A stretch of DNA of 64,000 bases from Aestuariibius insulae (lineage in GTDB: Bacteria; Pseudomonadota; Alphaproteobacteria; Rhodobacterales; Rhodobacteraceae): positions 1,236,650-1,300,649 of the forward strand of contig NZ_JBFONW020000001.1 in the NCBI RefSeq assembly GCF_040783535.2, written 5' to 3'. Of this stretch, positions 1 to 11,500 are shown one piece after another; positions within the stretch are counted from its first letter, which is position 1; every line of letters starts with the position of its first letter. Both the position numbers and the translations under genes were made by a program. A model generated the notes under the pieces. That model worked only from the letters and a program-made list of their open reading frames with translations. It did no database searches and had not been told where the DNA came from.

Positions 1-630
1 GTCACGCGACTTGGCGGGGGCACAGCTCGCCACGACATAGTCGGGGTGGCACCTTGGGTATTCGAGGCTGGGGCCCACGCTCTTTCCGGGCTTTCGGAAG
101 GAACGGGTTTCACGAGCCTCGATCTCATGAAGTCCATCCAAGCACCGGAACCACCTCCAGACCTCATGGTCCGGCATCCGCTTGGAGCATGGATCAATCG
201 ACTGCAAGAAGACCCTGATATTCCGAACGGGTTGTCAGCGAACGCCTTAAGCACCGCATTTGTCGATCTTCGCTTCCGTTTGAGAGAGACAGACATGGTG
301 GACCTAATTGGAGGCGGCGCTCTTGGCAATGCTTGCCGGATTATCTGTGAAGCTCACGTTGAGCACCTAAATGAAATTCGAGCCTTTGATAACAATGGAG
401 GCGGAGACCCAATTCCTGCGAAGATCGCGATTCAGATCGAGCGTTTCGCTCGTGCTTGTGCCGAAAAGCGATCAGAGGAGTTCCTTCATGATTTGATTTT
501 GAGAACGGGGCTATCACGGCAAGACATCGGTTCCACCATGACCATGATGCTACGCGCAGGCGTCCAACTCTTCGCCTATTTTCGTGCCCTCTGGGGCCAC
601 GCGACCACTCAGGGAGCATTCATCCAATGA
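1..630 (+). CDS. Unrecognised protein, C-terminal part (5' partial)
   Basis: The reading frame is open from the first base of the window, so the gene probably begins upstream. The GTG at 46 (194 residues) is only the first internal start candidate. I recognise no family. The visible part is soluble with no membrane segment, with helical-looking stretches near the end. Its last codons overlap the start of the helicase gene (ATGA at 627-630), which indicates translational coupling and a shared operon. Its role is best inferred from that partner: a possible accessory subunit of a helicase-based defence system. Confidence 0.6.
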   Translation, partial: VTRLGGGTARHDIVGVAPWVFEAGAHALSGLSEGTGFTSLDLMKSIQAPEPPPDLMVRHPLGAWINRLQEDPDIPNGLSANALSTAFVDLRFRLRETDMVDLIGGGALGNACRIICEAHVEHLNEIRAFDNNGGGDPIPAKIAIQIERFARACAEKRSEEFLHDLILRTGLSRQDIGSTMTMMLRAGVQLFAYFRALWGHATTQGAFIQ

Positions 631-3600
631 CAATTCTCGATCCGAATGCCTACCGCGAAGACCTCAATCGGACCCTCGCGCGTTTTGTGGCAACATCTTC
701 TCCAATAAATGAGATCCGCGCGCCCAAACTTGCCGAACGACTCCGCGAAAAAGTCAGACGCCTCACCTTCGTAAAAGGACCATACGTCGAAACTCTTCCA
801 GATTTCGAAAAAGGGCGCAGCCTCGCACAACTTCACAGTGAAGGTCTACTGGACCACAGATGGGTCGAATTTGGTCAGAATGAGCCCTCCGTGTGGGAGC
901 GTCCCCTTCATACCCACCAAGAAGAGACACTGCTCCGGGACGAGAACTATCTCGTCGCAACCGGAACAGGCTCGGGTAAGACGGAAAGCTTCCTCTACCC
1001 AATGATCAATGACATCCTCAAGGAGGGTAATCTCGAACGGCCTGGCGTGCGCGCTATCCTCGTATATCCGCTCAACGCTCTGGCGAACGATCAACTCGGC
1101 CGGATTGCCCAGCTCCTATTTCGCGATCTCGGAGATCCTGGCATCACGCTTGGCCGCTACACTGGGCAGGTGAAATCCCATGCAACTCGAGAACAGGAAG
1201 TCACAAGGCTCCGCGAAACCCCCAGCTTCCAACAAACCTTCGGAGAGGACGCCGACGTTCCTCTCAACTGGAAGCTCTCGCGGCAGGAAATGCGGCAGAC
1301 ACCCCCGCACATTCTCATCACCAACTATGCGATGCTGGAGCATATTCTGCTCCTGCCTACAAACCGCCCGCTCCTTCAGAACGCGCGCCTCGCTCGCATC
1401 GTTCTCGATGAGATCCATACGTATACGGGCGCTCAGGCGATCGAAGTCGCCTTCCTACTGCGGCGCCTCAAGGCTCACCTTGAGATCCCTGATGGAAAAG
1501 TCAGATGCGTTGGTACATCGGCATCGCTAAACCCAAAGCGGAAAGGGGAGCTTTCCGACTTCGCCGAAAGACTTTTCGGCGAGCCCTTCGCTGGCGAACC
1601 CGCAGTCATTACATCAAAGAGAAAACTGCATCCAAAATTATCCAAGCCTGCCTCGGCAAGTGGCCTTAGCTCTGACGACTGGGCTAACGCCTCCAACTTG
1701 GCAAACATGGTTCGCGAGACCGTTCAGACAGGCGCTCCCATGGACATCGAGAGCTGGAATGCCGAAGCGGAGTTCCTTGGGCTGGACGCACTAAACCTCG
1801 ACCCCTCTCACCCTTCATTGGGTGATGCATTAATCGAACGGCTGTCAGACTTCGAGGAAGTTCACGAAATCGCCCGCCGCCTCGAAGGCGGATCCATCCC
1901 CCTCCCTCGGCTTGCTGAGAACGTGTTTCCCGATGCGGATGAAGGCGCAATTCCAGCACTGGTCGGTTTGATCTCTATCGGCGTTTTGGCTGTCAGCGGA
2001 AGCGCTGCCGTCTTTCCTCTTCTCCCTGCTCGATACCATTTGATATCGCGAGCACCGGACAGAACCGGCGTATCCCTTAAGGCCAACGACAGCGAAAGCC
2101 TGTCGCAAGTCGTCATTGGTGCAGAAATGGATGACGAAGCGCGCCCCGCTTTTGAGCTCTTCGTCTGCCGAAATTGCGGCGAACCCTATATCGAGGCTTG
2201 GGATGGCCCCACGCACCTTGAGGCGACGCCGGGTGGCGGCCCTCGTCGTCTTCTGCGCTTGGTCTCTGGCGGCAAGGCTGTAGAGGAGGATGATGAAGAT
2301 GACACCTCGAGTGAAGATGATACACCGCACATGATTTACTTCGACCCCGCTTCTGGCCTACCGGTCGAAGAGGAGGCGGCTGGCGCTGTTGCCCTCGAGA
2401 ATGTCGAGCTGCAAGAGGATCCCGACGACGGTCGACGTTACATGCCGCGCTGCGTAGCATGCCACCATCGCTCATCCAGATTTCCGGAGCCGATCACGAC
2501 GGTTAGGCCGGGCGATGAAGCCCTTGCTGCCGTTGCTGCGCAGTCCATCCTTGAATCGATGCCTGCCAGAGATCTCGGAACCAATCCCCCCATGGATGGA
2601 CGAAACCTGCTGGTCTTCTCTGACAACAGACAGGACGCCGCGTTCTTTGCGCCCTTCTTTGAACGCACCTCGCGAGAGCAAGCCCTTCGCAGTGCTATTC
2701 TCCGCGCCGTCGAAGCCAATGGCGAAATCGACATCGACAATCTTGTCTCTGCCGTTCGAAACGAGCTTCGTAAAGACGGACTAAGACTTTACCGGCCCGG
2801 TGTTCTGCCAGAGCTCGAGACCGGCACAAATGAAATGCAGCGCCTGAAGGCCCTGATCGTCGCTGAGCTGACAACCCTCGGCCGCGGACGTCTCGGCCTT
2901 GAAGGCTTTGGGCTCCTTGGCGTCAACTACGATCAACTCGATCGTGCGGTCTTCGCCGTCGAGAAGCACTTTCCGAAAAAGATGAAGCCCTTCGCGGAAG
3001 CTTACGTCCGTTATCTTCTCAAGATGATCAGAGAACATCGCGCTGTCTCAGATCAGGGATCAGGCATGATAGACCTGGTCGATGAATCAGTCTGGACCCG
3101 CATTGCGGCGCAGCAGACGCGCTGTTTTACACGAGAGAAAAATAGCCGAGCAACAACGGCGATGAATCTCATCCCCGCGGCAAATCGACCAAACCGCTTC
3201 ACCGCTCTCCTTAAAAAAATGGCGACCGCAACAGGGGAGGCTATCGACGACAACCAGATACTCGATGTTCTGACTGCGTTCTGGAAAGTGATGGAGGGGC
3301 CTCGCTCCATCACTGCCCGCCATGGAGTAGGACGGGGCCTTAGGTTTGGCCCCGGCATCAAAGTCGTGCCTGGCCAGGACACCCACCTTTATCAGTGCAT
3401 CAAGTGCGGAAGTCGAACTCAGTTCGACACCGCTGGAGTTTGTCAGTCCATGGGCTGCAAGGGAACCTTGACTGAAATCGCCGCAGAGGAGCGCGCGGAT
3501 CTCTTCGAGCAAAACCACTACGTTGCAAGATACCACGAGCATCCAGCCATGGGGATTGCGCGCGAGCACACTGCGGCGATTGCCGGTGAAATCCGAACCG

Positions 3601-5576
3601 CGATCGAGGAAGACTTCAAAATCGGGGAGGTAAACCTTCTTTCCTGCACGACGACGATGGAGATGGGCGTCGACCTCGGTGATCTGGAAAGTGTCCTTTG
3701 CAAGAACGTTCCGCCATCCATCGCAAGCTATCAGCAGCGGGCAGGCCGGGCAGGGCGACGCGCCCAAGTCGCCCCTATCGTTCTGACAACCTCCCGCTCC
3801 GGGAGGTATGACCGTTCTGTCTTCGAACGGTTCGAAGAATATCTGGCTGAGCAACCACGCGTGCCGTATCTCAGCCTGGACAACGGTGGTTTCTTTCAGC
3901 GTCACCAGCTCTCAATGCTTCTGGCGAAATTCCTCGAACGCCGCCTCGCAGACTACCAACGAAGCGGGTCTCCTCAACTTCGCGATGTCTTCGCCAGCGC
4001 TTTGACAGACGACGCGCGCCTTGCCTTTGATGAAAATTTCAACACTTGGCTCGACAACGCAGATGAAGACGTCGCGGCAGCGGCCGCGCTCGGAACGCGT
4101 CTACCTGCCGCAAATGCGGATATTGCGCTCGATGCAGAAGGTTGCCGCCGAGAGTTACGCAATAGAGTGATGCAATTCGCCGATGCCGTTTGGGGGCGTT
4201 GGACCATCATGCAGTCCGGCATAGATGATCTTGAAGAGGAGCGAAAGCAACTCGACGCCAACGACTCTGCCGGTTTCACACGCATCGGCCGATACCAAGA
4301 GGCGCTTCGCACACAACAACGCCTCTACATCGGGCAGTTCATGATCGATCAGCTGTCTCGGCGCGCGGTCATCCCCACCTATTCATTCCCAGTGCACTCC
4401 GTTTCTCTCGAAGTTCTCAACGCGGCTGGTCAAACGTCCGACACTTCCGTGCTCGAGCTTGATCGTGATGGAGCCATCGGCATCTCAGAATATGCTCCTG
4501 GTTCGGAAATCGTCGCTGGTGGCCGTGTTTGGATCTCTGACGGGATATCAAAGCGATCCAAGTTCACCGGTGATGACGCGTTTATCGAGAAGGCTCAGTA
4601 TCGCGTTTGCGAAGTCTGCCGATCTCCGCAGATCACCCCTCAACGTGTCACCCGCGACGAAAACTGCTCTCAATGCGGTGCGCAGTTCTCTTCCATCAAT
4701 AGAAAGCGCGACTTCCTCATGCCGCACGGCTTCCTCACGTCGGTGCGCGACGGTCAGGGCCGAGACCCGGGCGCGAGTCGAATTCGATCGACCGTATCCG
4801 AAGAGGCGCTTCTGCTGACCGAAGCGCCAATCTCAAGCTACACGCCGACGGATGTGCCGGGGATTTTGACCTTCCACGCGCCAGGCTCAAACCGCCCTGA
4901 CGATCAATTGGGGCGCATCATCACTGTCAACAAAGGGCGGCATGGCGGCGGATTTGCTTGGTGCCCCCGTTGTGAGCACGCCGTGCCTGCAATCAGTGCT
5001 GGCCCCAACAATGCCTGGCAGCAACCTATGACCTTGGAAGCTCATACCAACCCACGAACGGGGCGCGATTGTCGATACGACCCCTCATTCCCAGTCTGGC
5101 CGATCGATCTCGCGCATGTCTTCGAGACAGACGTGCGCGCTATTCTCTTTCAAGGTACACCTCATGATCCAAACGGAGATCTAATTACGTCGACGAATAT
5201 CGACCGCACATTGCAAGAAGCTCTACGCCTCGGCGCAGCAGAGCTTCTCGAGACGGACGCGCGTGACCTTCGGGCCATTGTTCAAAGGCTCGACGGCCAT
5301 CTCGTGATTGTGCTTTATGACACGGTGTCCGGCGGGGCTGGTTATTCGACGCGGCTGACGCGGGAAGATGGCTTTCAATCTGTGGACCTTCTTCTCGCTG
5401 CCCGAAGAATCCTAAATTGCGAGAACCCCGACTGCGTGACAAGTTGCACGCGCTGCCTCAACGACTACTCGAACCAACGACTATGGTCTGAGTTCGAACG
5501 GCGCCCCGCACTTGCATGGATTGAAGCGATCCTTCTCGATGCTGGCGTGAAGCTCACGCAAAGCTGGAACAAATAA
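627..5576 (+). CDS. Large DEAD/DEAH-type helicase, YprA/DruE-like, with DUF1998-like C-terminus
   Basis: This 1649-residue protein is a superfamily 2 helicase. Walker A (ATGTGSGKT) lies at about residues 111-119, motif Ia (YPLNALANDQ) at 147-156, a DEIH Walker B at 261-264 and motif III (GTSAS) at 296-300. The second RecA domain carries TTTMEMGVDLGD and the motif VI arginine-rich QQRAGRAGRR. Several CxxC pairs (for example FVCRNCGEP, CIKCG, CEVC with CSQCG) suggest inserted zinc ribbons. The C-terminus has the four-Cys DUF1998-type motif (CVTSCTRCLNDYSNQ). Such YprA-family proteins include MrfA repair helicases and the defence helicases DruE and DpdJ. The size and the two flanking genes favour defence over repair. 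It overlaps the upstream gene by 4 bp, and the giant ATPase gene follows 10 bp downstream. Confidence 0.9.
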   Translation: MTILDPNAYREDLNRTLARFVATSSPINEIRAPKLAERLREKVRRLTFVKGPYVETLPDFEKGRSLAQLHSEGLLDHRWVEFGQNEPSVWERPLHTHQEETLLRDENYLVATGTGSGKTESFLYPMINDILKEGNLERPGVRAILVYPLNALANDQLGRIAQLLFRDLGDPGITLGRYTGQVKSHATREQEVTRLRETPSFQQTFGEDADVPLNWKLSRQEMRQTPPHILITNYAMLEHILLLPTNRPLLQNARLARIVLDEIHTYTGAQAIEVAFLLRRLKAHLEIPDGKVRCVGTSASLNPKRKGELSDFAERLFGEPFAGEPAVITSKRKLHPKLSKPASASGLSSDDWANASNLANMVRETVQTGAPMDIESWNAEAEFLGLDALNLDPSHPSLGDALIERLSDFEEVHEIARRLEGGSIPLPRLAENVFPDADEGAIPALVGLISIGVLAVSGSAAVFPLLPARYHLISRAPDRTGVSLKANDSESLSQVVIGAEMDDEARPAFELFVCRNCGEPYIEAWDGPTHLEATPGGGPRRLLRLVSGGKAVEEDDEDDTSSEDDTPHMIYFDPASGLPVEEEAAGAVALENVELQEDPDDGRRYMPRCVACHHRSSRFPEPITTVRPGDEALAAVAAQSILESMPARDLGTNPPMDGRNLLVFSDNRQDAAFFAPFFERTSREQALRSAILRAVEANGEIDIDNLVSAVRNELRKDGLRLYRPGVLPELETGTNEMQRLKALIVAELTTLGRGRLGLEGFGLLGVNYDQLDRAVFAVEKHFPKKMKPFAEAYVRYLLKMIREHRAVSDQGSGMIDLVDESVWTRIAAQQTRCFTREKNSRATTAMNLIPAANRPNRFTALLKKMATATGEAIDDNQILDVLTAFWKVMEGPRSITARHGVGRGLRFGPGIKVVPGQDTHLYQCIKCGSRTQFDTAGVCQSMGCKGTLTEIAAEERADLFEQNHYVARYHEHPAMGIAREHTAAIAGEIRTAIEEDFKIGEVNLLSCTTTMEMGVDLGDLESVLCKNVPPSIASYQQRAGRAGRRAQVAPIVLTTSRSGRYDRSVFERFEEYLAEQPRVPYLSLDNGGFFQRHQLSMLLAKFLERRLADYQRSGSPQLRDVFASALTDDARLAFDENFNTWLDNADEDVAAAAALGTRLPAANADIALDAEGCRRELRNRVMQFADAVWGRWTIMQSGIDDLEEERKQLDANDSAGFTRIGRYQEALRTQQRLYIGQFMIDQLSRRAVIPTYSFPVHSVSLEVLNAAGQTSDTSVLELDRDGAIGISEYAPGSEIVAGGRVWISDGISKRSKFTGDDAFIEKAQYRVCEVCRSPQITPQRVTRDENCSQCGAQFSSINRKRDFLMPHGFLTSVRDGQGRDPGASRIRSTVSEEALLLTEAPISSYTPTDVPGILTFHAPGSNRPDDQLGRIITVNKGRHGGGFAWCPRCEHAVPAISAGPNNAWQQPMTLEAHTNPRTGRDCRYDPSFPVWPIDLAHVFETDVRAILFQGTPHDPNGDLITSTNIDRTLQEALRLGAAELLETDARDLRAIVQRLDGHLVIVLYDTVSGGAGYSTRLTREDGFQSVDLLLAARRILNCENPDCVTSCTRCLNDYSNQRLWSEFERRPALAWIEAILLDAGVKLTQSWNK

Positions 5577-5586
5577 GAGATCGAAC

Positions 5587-8500
5587 ATGCCTGAAGACAC
5601 CCCGAAACAAACGCCATCGTTCGCTCTTACGACTCAAACTGAAAACGCTTCGTTTGCCGGCATCCCGGCGTCTGTTCAAACCATGAGCACATGGAAATAT
5701 GAACACTGGGAATCGCCTGAATATTTCAGCGAATTTCCCTTGCTCGACATCTGCCAAAATGCTCCGGAATTCTTCGCTGAGTCGGGCCATTTTACCAACA
5801 AAGACATGAAGACAATCGCTGGCCTCATGGGAGTAACATTCGACCCGAACAAACCAGCCGACCTCTACAAGACACTAATCCTTCGGGCGCAAAAAGCGCC
5901 TTGGATCTTTCCTATACTTGAAACGGTTGTGATGCAGAAGCGGGGCACCCAAAAGGGTCCTCGCGCTAAAAAGGCCGCGATGAAGAAGGGTGTCATCGCC
6001 AGATTGCCGCTCTCGAAACTTCGGCTCGAGGCCCACGCGGAACTGCAGGATCGCGTCCACGAACTTCTCCTTGACGATTTATCGCCTGAAATTGCCGTCG
6101 CGTCCTTCTGCGAATACGCGGTTATGAACTATTACCACGTGCTATCTGAACCCGACAGTTTCGAAAGGGTTCATGAGGAAGCCATGGAGATCCTCACGCA
6201 TCGCGGCCCAACGGACTGGGTCGAACAGAGACTGCCTGAAATCGATGAAGACATGGATTGGGGCGACATTGCCGCTGACATCCTTGATCTAATCAAAGCT
6301 GAACCAGATGCTTGCTCCACTCTCATCCTGGGGCATCTCCATACGGCCATTCGGGGTCTGGCCGAAGAACTCCAGATTGGCTCGGTTATCGAAGTTCAGA
6401 GGATCTCTTTAATTGCCGATCTCTCGGTCGCAGCCCGAGATATGCAGGACTTCCTCACTGAAGAGATCTCGGAGGAGGTCGAAATCCGGCTCAGAACACT
6501 TGGCGCAATTGAGGAGGGGGATGATATTGATCGCATCGCCAGCCCGACCGCCGGAATTTTGCTTTCCGATCAGTTCTACAATCTGATCCTCAGTCGGAAG
6601 GAAAAAATCTCAACCACAACCGATCAGCTTGAAGCCATCGGTAATGAAATCGCCGAAGCAACGGCAGCAAAAAAATTCGCATTGATCGGCGAGCTTGCGA
6701 CCCAGGCAGAGAAGCTTGAGAACAAGATCAATCGGATGGAAGAGGCCTACCAGGCCATCCTCGACATCTTCCGCTCACTCGGTGACCCGACGCCTGATCG
6801 CTTTATGTTGCTCCTCGAGAACTACGATCCCGCTCAAGATGCAGACACGTTCGACGAAAACTCCGATCCATCAGATTATCTGGAGATTTTCGACAAGATC
6901 CGCGAACAAGGCCTTCTTCAGGTCCAGTCCGACAACCCCAACACTCAAGAAGAAGTTGAGAGAGCAGACGAAAGCACTGAAAACTCCTCTGATGAAGTCG
7001 CGGAACGAGGAAATCGTGCGGCAAGCGCAGAGTTTGAGGCGACAAGCACGGAGGAAGCCACTTCTAACCTCGACATACAGCCCGCAGATGTAGAGCCGGC
7101 TGAGGATCCTGCGGTAGATGAATATCCTGCTCCCAATGATAAAGCTCACGGTCCACAGACGGAAACGGAAGGCAATGAAGATAACGAAGCAGATCATCAA
7201 AATTCTGCCGAGCAACACGACAAAGCTTCCGATCTGTCGGTTCACGACCAACTGCAAACTCAACCCGAACAACTTGAAGCGGCTGCCTCTCAGTCGCTTC
7301 AACCCGCGCCTGTCGACAAGGATGTATTCGCCTCTCTTATCGAACGCGACTTCATTGCGATCGCTGCCAATGCCGCAGCAGCCTATGAACACGAGGGTAT
7401 GGCGCTGCCGCTCCCCGCTGTTGCTTTGCGTGTCGCTGCAGCAAGTCGCGCGTCTTATCGCGGATTTGGTCCTGATCTACATAAGTTCAATGAACACGTT
7501 GGAAATGCCACCTCGACGCCTCTCTCTGATCTCGCGTCGGTTCTTATTCTCGGGTCGATTTTGCGACCTGCGATCCTTTCAAAAGATACGACGCTTCGCA
7601 CCCAGGTTTCCGATCTCTGCAAGGGCACCCTTGGCCAACACCTGATCGAAGTGAATGATACCGTGTCGCGGCTCAGCTTCGACTACCCTCCCAGCCCTGA
7701 TCGCCTCGCTGAACTCTCAGGGCAACCGGGAACGCCTGAAAAGCAACGCCTCACGGATCGTTTGGAACGGATCTGCAAGGCCCTCAGTCAAAAAAAGTCC
7801 CGCTGGCCTTTTGCCACCGAGCTCATGCACTACATCGTGTCGCTTAACGGCGAACTCGGCGCCGCAGTTCAGGCCATCTCAAGAAAAGACCCTACCGCAC
7901 CGAAATTGGCCCGAGCCGCGGTTAAGAACTTGCGCGACACTCAATCCATCGAAGCCTTCTCCGAAACCTATGCAGCCGAAAGAGGGTACAACGATCTCGC
8001 CCTCTATTCGAAAGGCGTCGAGTATCTTGCTCGTCAGTTCGATGAACCCGTGGCACTATTGAAACGCTGGGTTGAGACGACGCAATCCGCAGCAGCGAAC
8101 GGCCAGCAATCCGAAGAACGAACAAGGCTGACCACGGCCACTCTCCGCACGCAGCTCAAGAAAGCAGGAGACGGCCTCGAAGCCGAAGTTGGCCGCACTG
8201 ACGATCCTTTGATCGCAGCCGTAGCCTACTGGATCAGCGAGCAGATCAATGAGACCCGGGACGCACTTCTTGGGCGGGATACTGGCCGGTTCTCGACGCT
8301 TGAGGACGCCCTCTACGCCGAGATGGACTTGCTCCCGCCAGTCGATCGGGATGAACTTTCTGACAGCGAAGAACGCGCCGATATCTACACGCGAATCCTC
8401 AATGAAAATCAGATCCTTGGACAGGAAGATGCTATTAAGCGCGCCTGCGCCGAGGGCGCCTTCGACTCTGCCTATCGCATGGTCGATCAATTCGACGTCT

Positions 8501-11500
8501 CTTCGGATAAAAAAGTCCGGGAAGCGGTAATGGCCTTCGTAGCCGATTGGCGACCTGAAGTTGAAAACCGGAACCGAATGCTTACAGCGCTCGACAAGGT
8601 CGACTTCAAAAACCAAGAGCAGATCAGCCGTCAACTTACATGGTGCAAGCTTACACTCGAAAAAATCGACGGCCTGGCTGCTGGAAGCGAAGTCCATGAT
8701 ATCGCCGGAATCACGGAGCGCCTTGCCGTCCTAGATCAAACGATCGCCGACATCGAACTTAGCATCCGTGATGGCCAAATCTCGCGGATCAACGAGTATC
8801 GAAAACCTGAGAACGAAGACGATGTCGAAACTCTTCTCAACAAAATCGACGAGCTCACGATTGAAGCCTTAGAGGATCGAATTGCTCAACTTCGTGACGG
8901 CCGGTCGGCAGCCGTCTTTGAAACTGACCTACAGGGTCTCATTTGGAAGTTTACTCCTGAGTTCCTTCCGTTTGCCAGCTCAGACAAATGGCCGGCCGAC
9001 AACAAAGCATTCGAAGAGGCCACCGCAACAGAGGGAAATCTTCTGTTTGCGGAGGAAGACCGCCGCGCTGCTGCCGTCAACTTTATAGTAATGTATCGCG
9101 ACCTGATGCTCGGTATGCGCACGAAGAAGGCAACACACGGCCAAATCAAAGCGCTCTTCGAGGAAATCGGGTTCGAGCAGGTCAACGTATCCAAGATCGA
9201 AGAGCTTGGCCGGAAGGGGTCTTGGACGGGGACGCTCCATACTCGCATTGTTTCTGATGGATGGTTCTTACCGCCCGTTTTCGGCTCCAATGCCACCAGC
9301 GGCTACAACTTTGTCGTCGCATCTCCGGAAACTCTCCCTGAGACAATGATCAAGGCAATCGGAGATTCCAGCAGGCCGGCGATCATCTTTCTTTCCGGCG
9401 TAGCGGATGCCTCCCGGCGTCGGGAAATCGCAGAACGCCTTCGCTCGAAGGCAATTCCTGCTCTGCTTATTGATGAGGCTTTGATTGCCTTCGCAGCCAC
9501 CCGCAGGGAAACCCGCGCGCGCACGGTCTTTGAGTGCGGACTACCCTACGGGCGCATTGACCCATACACAACCGATGCAGGTCAGTTGCCACCTGAGATG
9601 TTCTTCGGGCGCGAAGGGGAGGTTCATAAAATCATTGCGAAAACGGCCGACGGCTGCCTGGTTTACGGTGGCCGGCAACTCGGGAAATCGGCGCTCCTCG
9701 CCCATATTGCGCAGACCCAACATGACGATAGCGAAAAACGCTTCTTCGTAAATCGTGAGATCAAAGCGTTGGGTATCTCTGAAAAGACCAGCGAGATCTG
9801 GAGACATATATCCAATATGCTGCCGGATGACATCGTCAAGCCTGATCACACCTCCGTCGACCTAGTCTCCAGGGACATCCAGGCGTGGGTTAATCGACAC
9901 CCGAACGGACGCATCATCTGCATGTTCGATGAAGCCGACAATTTCATTACCCAAGATACACGCGACGACTATCCGCAGCTCAGTAAACTGAAAGAGCTTA
10001 TGGAGAAGACCCAGCGTGCCTTCAAAGTCGTTTTCGCTGGCCTTCACAATGTTCAAAGGATGAATAGACAGCCGAACTCACCGCTTTGGCACCTTGGTGA
10101 GCCGATCTGCATAGGCCCACTCAATCAGAACATTGATGACAAGCGCGCAGCTTTCGATCTGGTTGTTTCCCCCATGCGAGCGGCTGGCTTTGCATTTGAG
10201 AACATGCAGGCCGTCGAGGAAATTTTGACATGGGCCAACTACTATCCGTCACTCGTGCAAGAATACATGAAGGGACTCCTTTCTACGATGCACGGCGTCG
10301 GCAGCGGTAAGACCTACAAACTTCCCGCAGGTGACCCACTTTGGACTATTCCATCCAATACCTTGTTTGCTCACCGAGGTTTCGAGCACATCGAGACCCG
10401 GATTCGAGAGAAGTTCCATCTCACACTCAATCTCGATCCTCGCTACGCACTGGTTGCCTACACACTCGCGCGCTTGATCTACGAAGGTGATGAGCGCCGA
10501 GCCCTCATCACGGGTCTTCCCACACGTCTTCTGATGGAGGAGGCATCGTTATTCTGGCCCAAAACCAGTGAAGCCCCAACTCTCCCGTCCTTCGAAGCGC
10601 TCTTGGAAGAACTCTTCGATCTCGGGGTTCTTGGGCGAAATCCGGTTCCAGGAAGCGAGAATCGCTACAACTACCTGCTCCGCACGCGAGAAGTCGCCGC
10701 GATGCTCGGCACGGGAAATGATATCTACCATGCTCTCGACGAAATCGAGAACAAGGACCCGACGATCAATTACGATAGTGCTACCCACCGGAAGCGCTAC
10801 TCCGCTGCTCCGAAGCAGCCTGAGAATCAATGGCCTTACTCGCCCTTGAGTGACTTCCATATGGAAAGACTCATCAGTAACACAACGGAGGATCCAGTTC
10901 AGATCATCTGTGGCCTTGAAGTCCTCGGAATCGGCAAGGTCTCACAGGCATTGCGCAGGATCGCGGAAGCTGGAACCTTCCCAGGCGCAAGGGATGATAA
11001 AATCATTGTCCAAGAAGCAGCCTCCGCCAATGATTTGCGTCGCATCGTAGATAAGGCGCGCGCTGAAATTGGTAAGCGCAACATTGTCGTCTACGAAGCC
11101 GAGGAACCAACCGAAGCAAAGCTGCTTCTCGATTTGCTTGCTCGCCGGACGTCAGTCCTGAACAAGAGCATTCGGCCTGTGATCACCATTAGTGCGTCGA
11201 ACCCTGACCTGCGAGCGCTCGCAATCCGCCGCCGTGAGCAAACACAATTCTTGACCCCTTGGGGTGCAGAGATGATCCGGGTTCACCTCGACAAACTCGA
11301 AAGAACCGATCTAGACTCTGCCGATCTTCGCAGCACCATCCTGGCGAAGACTGGAGGTATTCCTTCAGAAGTCACCGGCTTGATTTCCGCTATGATCGCT
11401 TCTGAGCGGCCGTCTGAAGAAGCCAAGAATTGGGAGGCAAAACCAAATCTCCCCAGCGGCTTCCTGAGTGACACTGTTGGAGTTGCCTTGTGGGTGCTGA

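Noticed and set aside
3087..3905. A 272-codon minus-strand frame inside the helicase gene
   Set aside because: It lies opposite the conserved helicase motif VI region and has no domain of its own.
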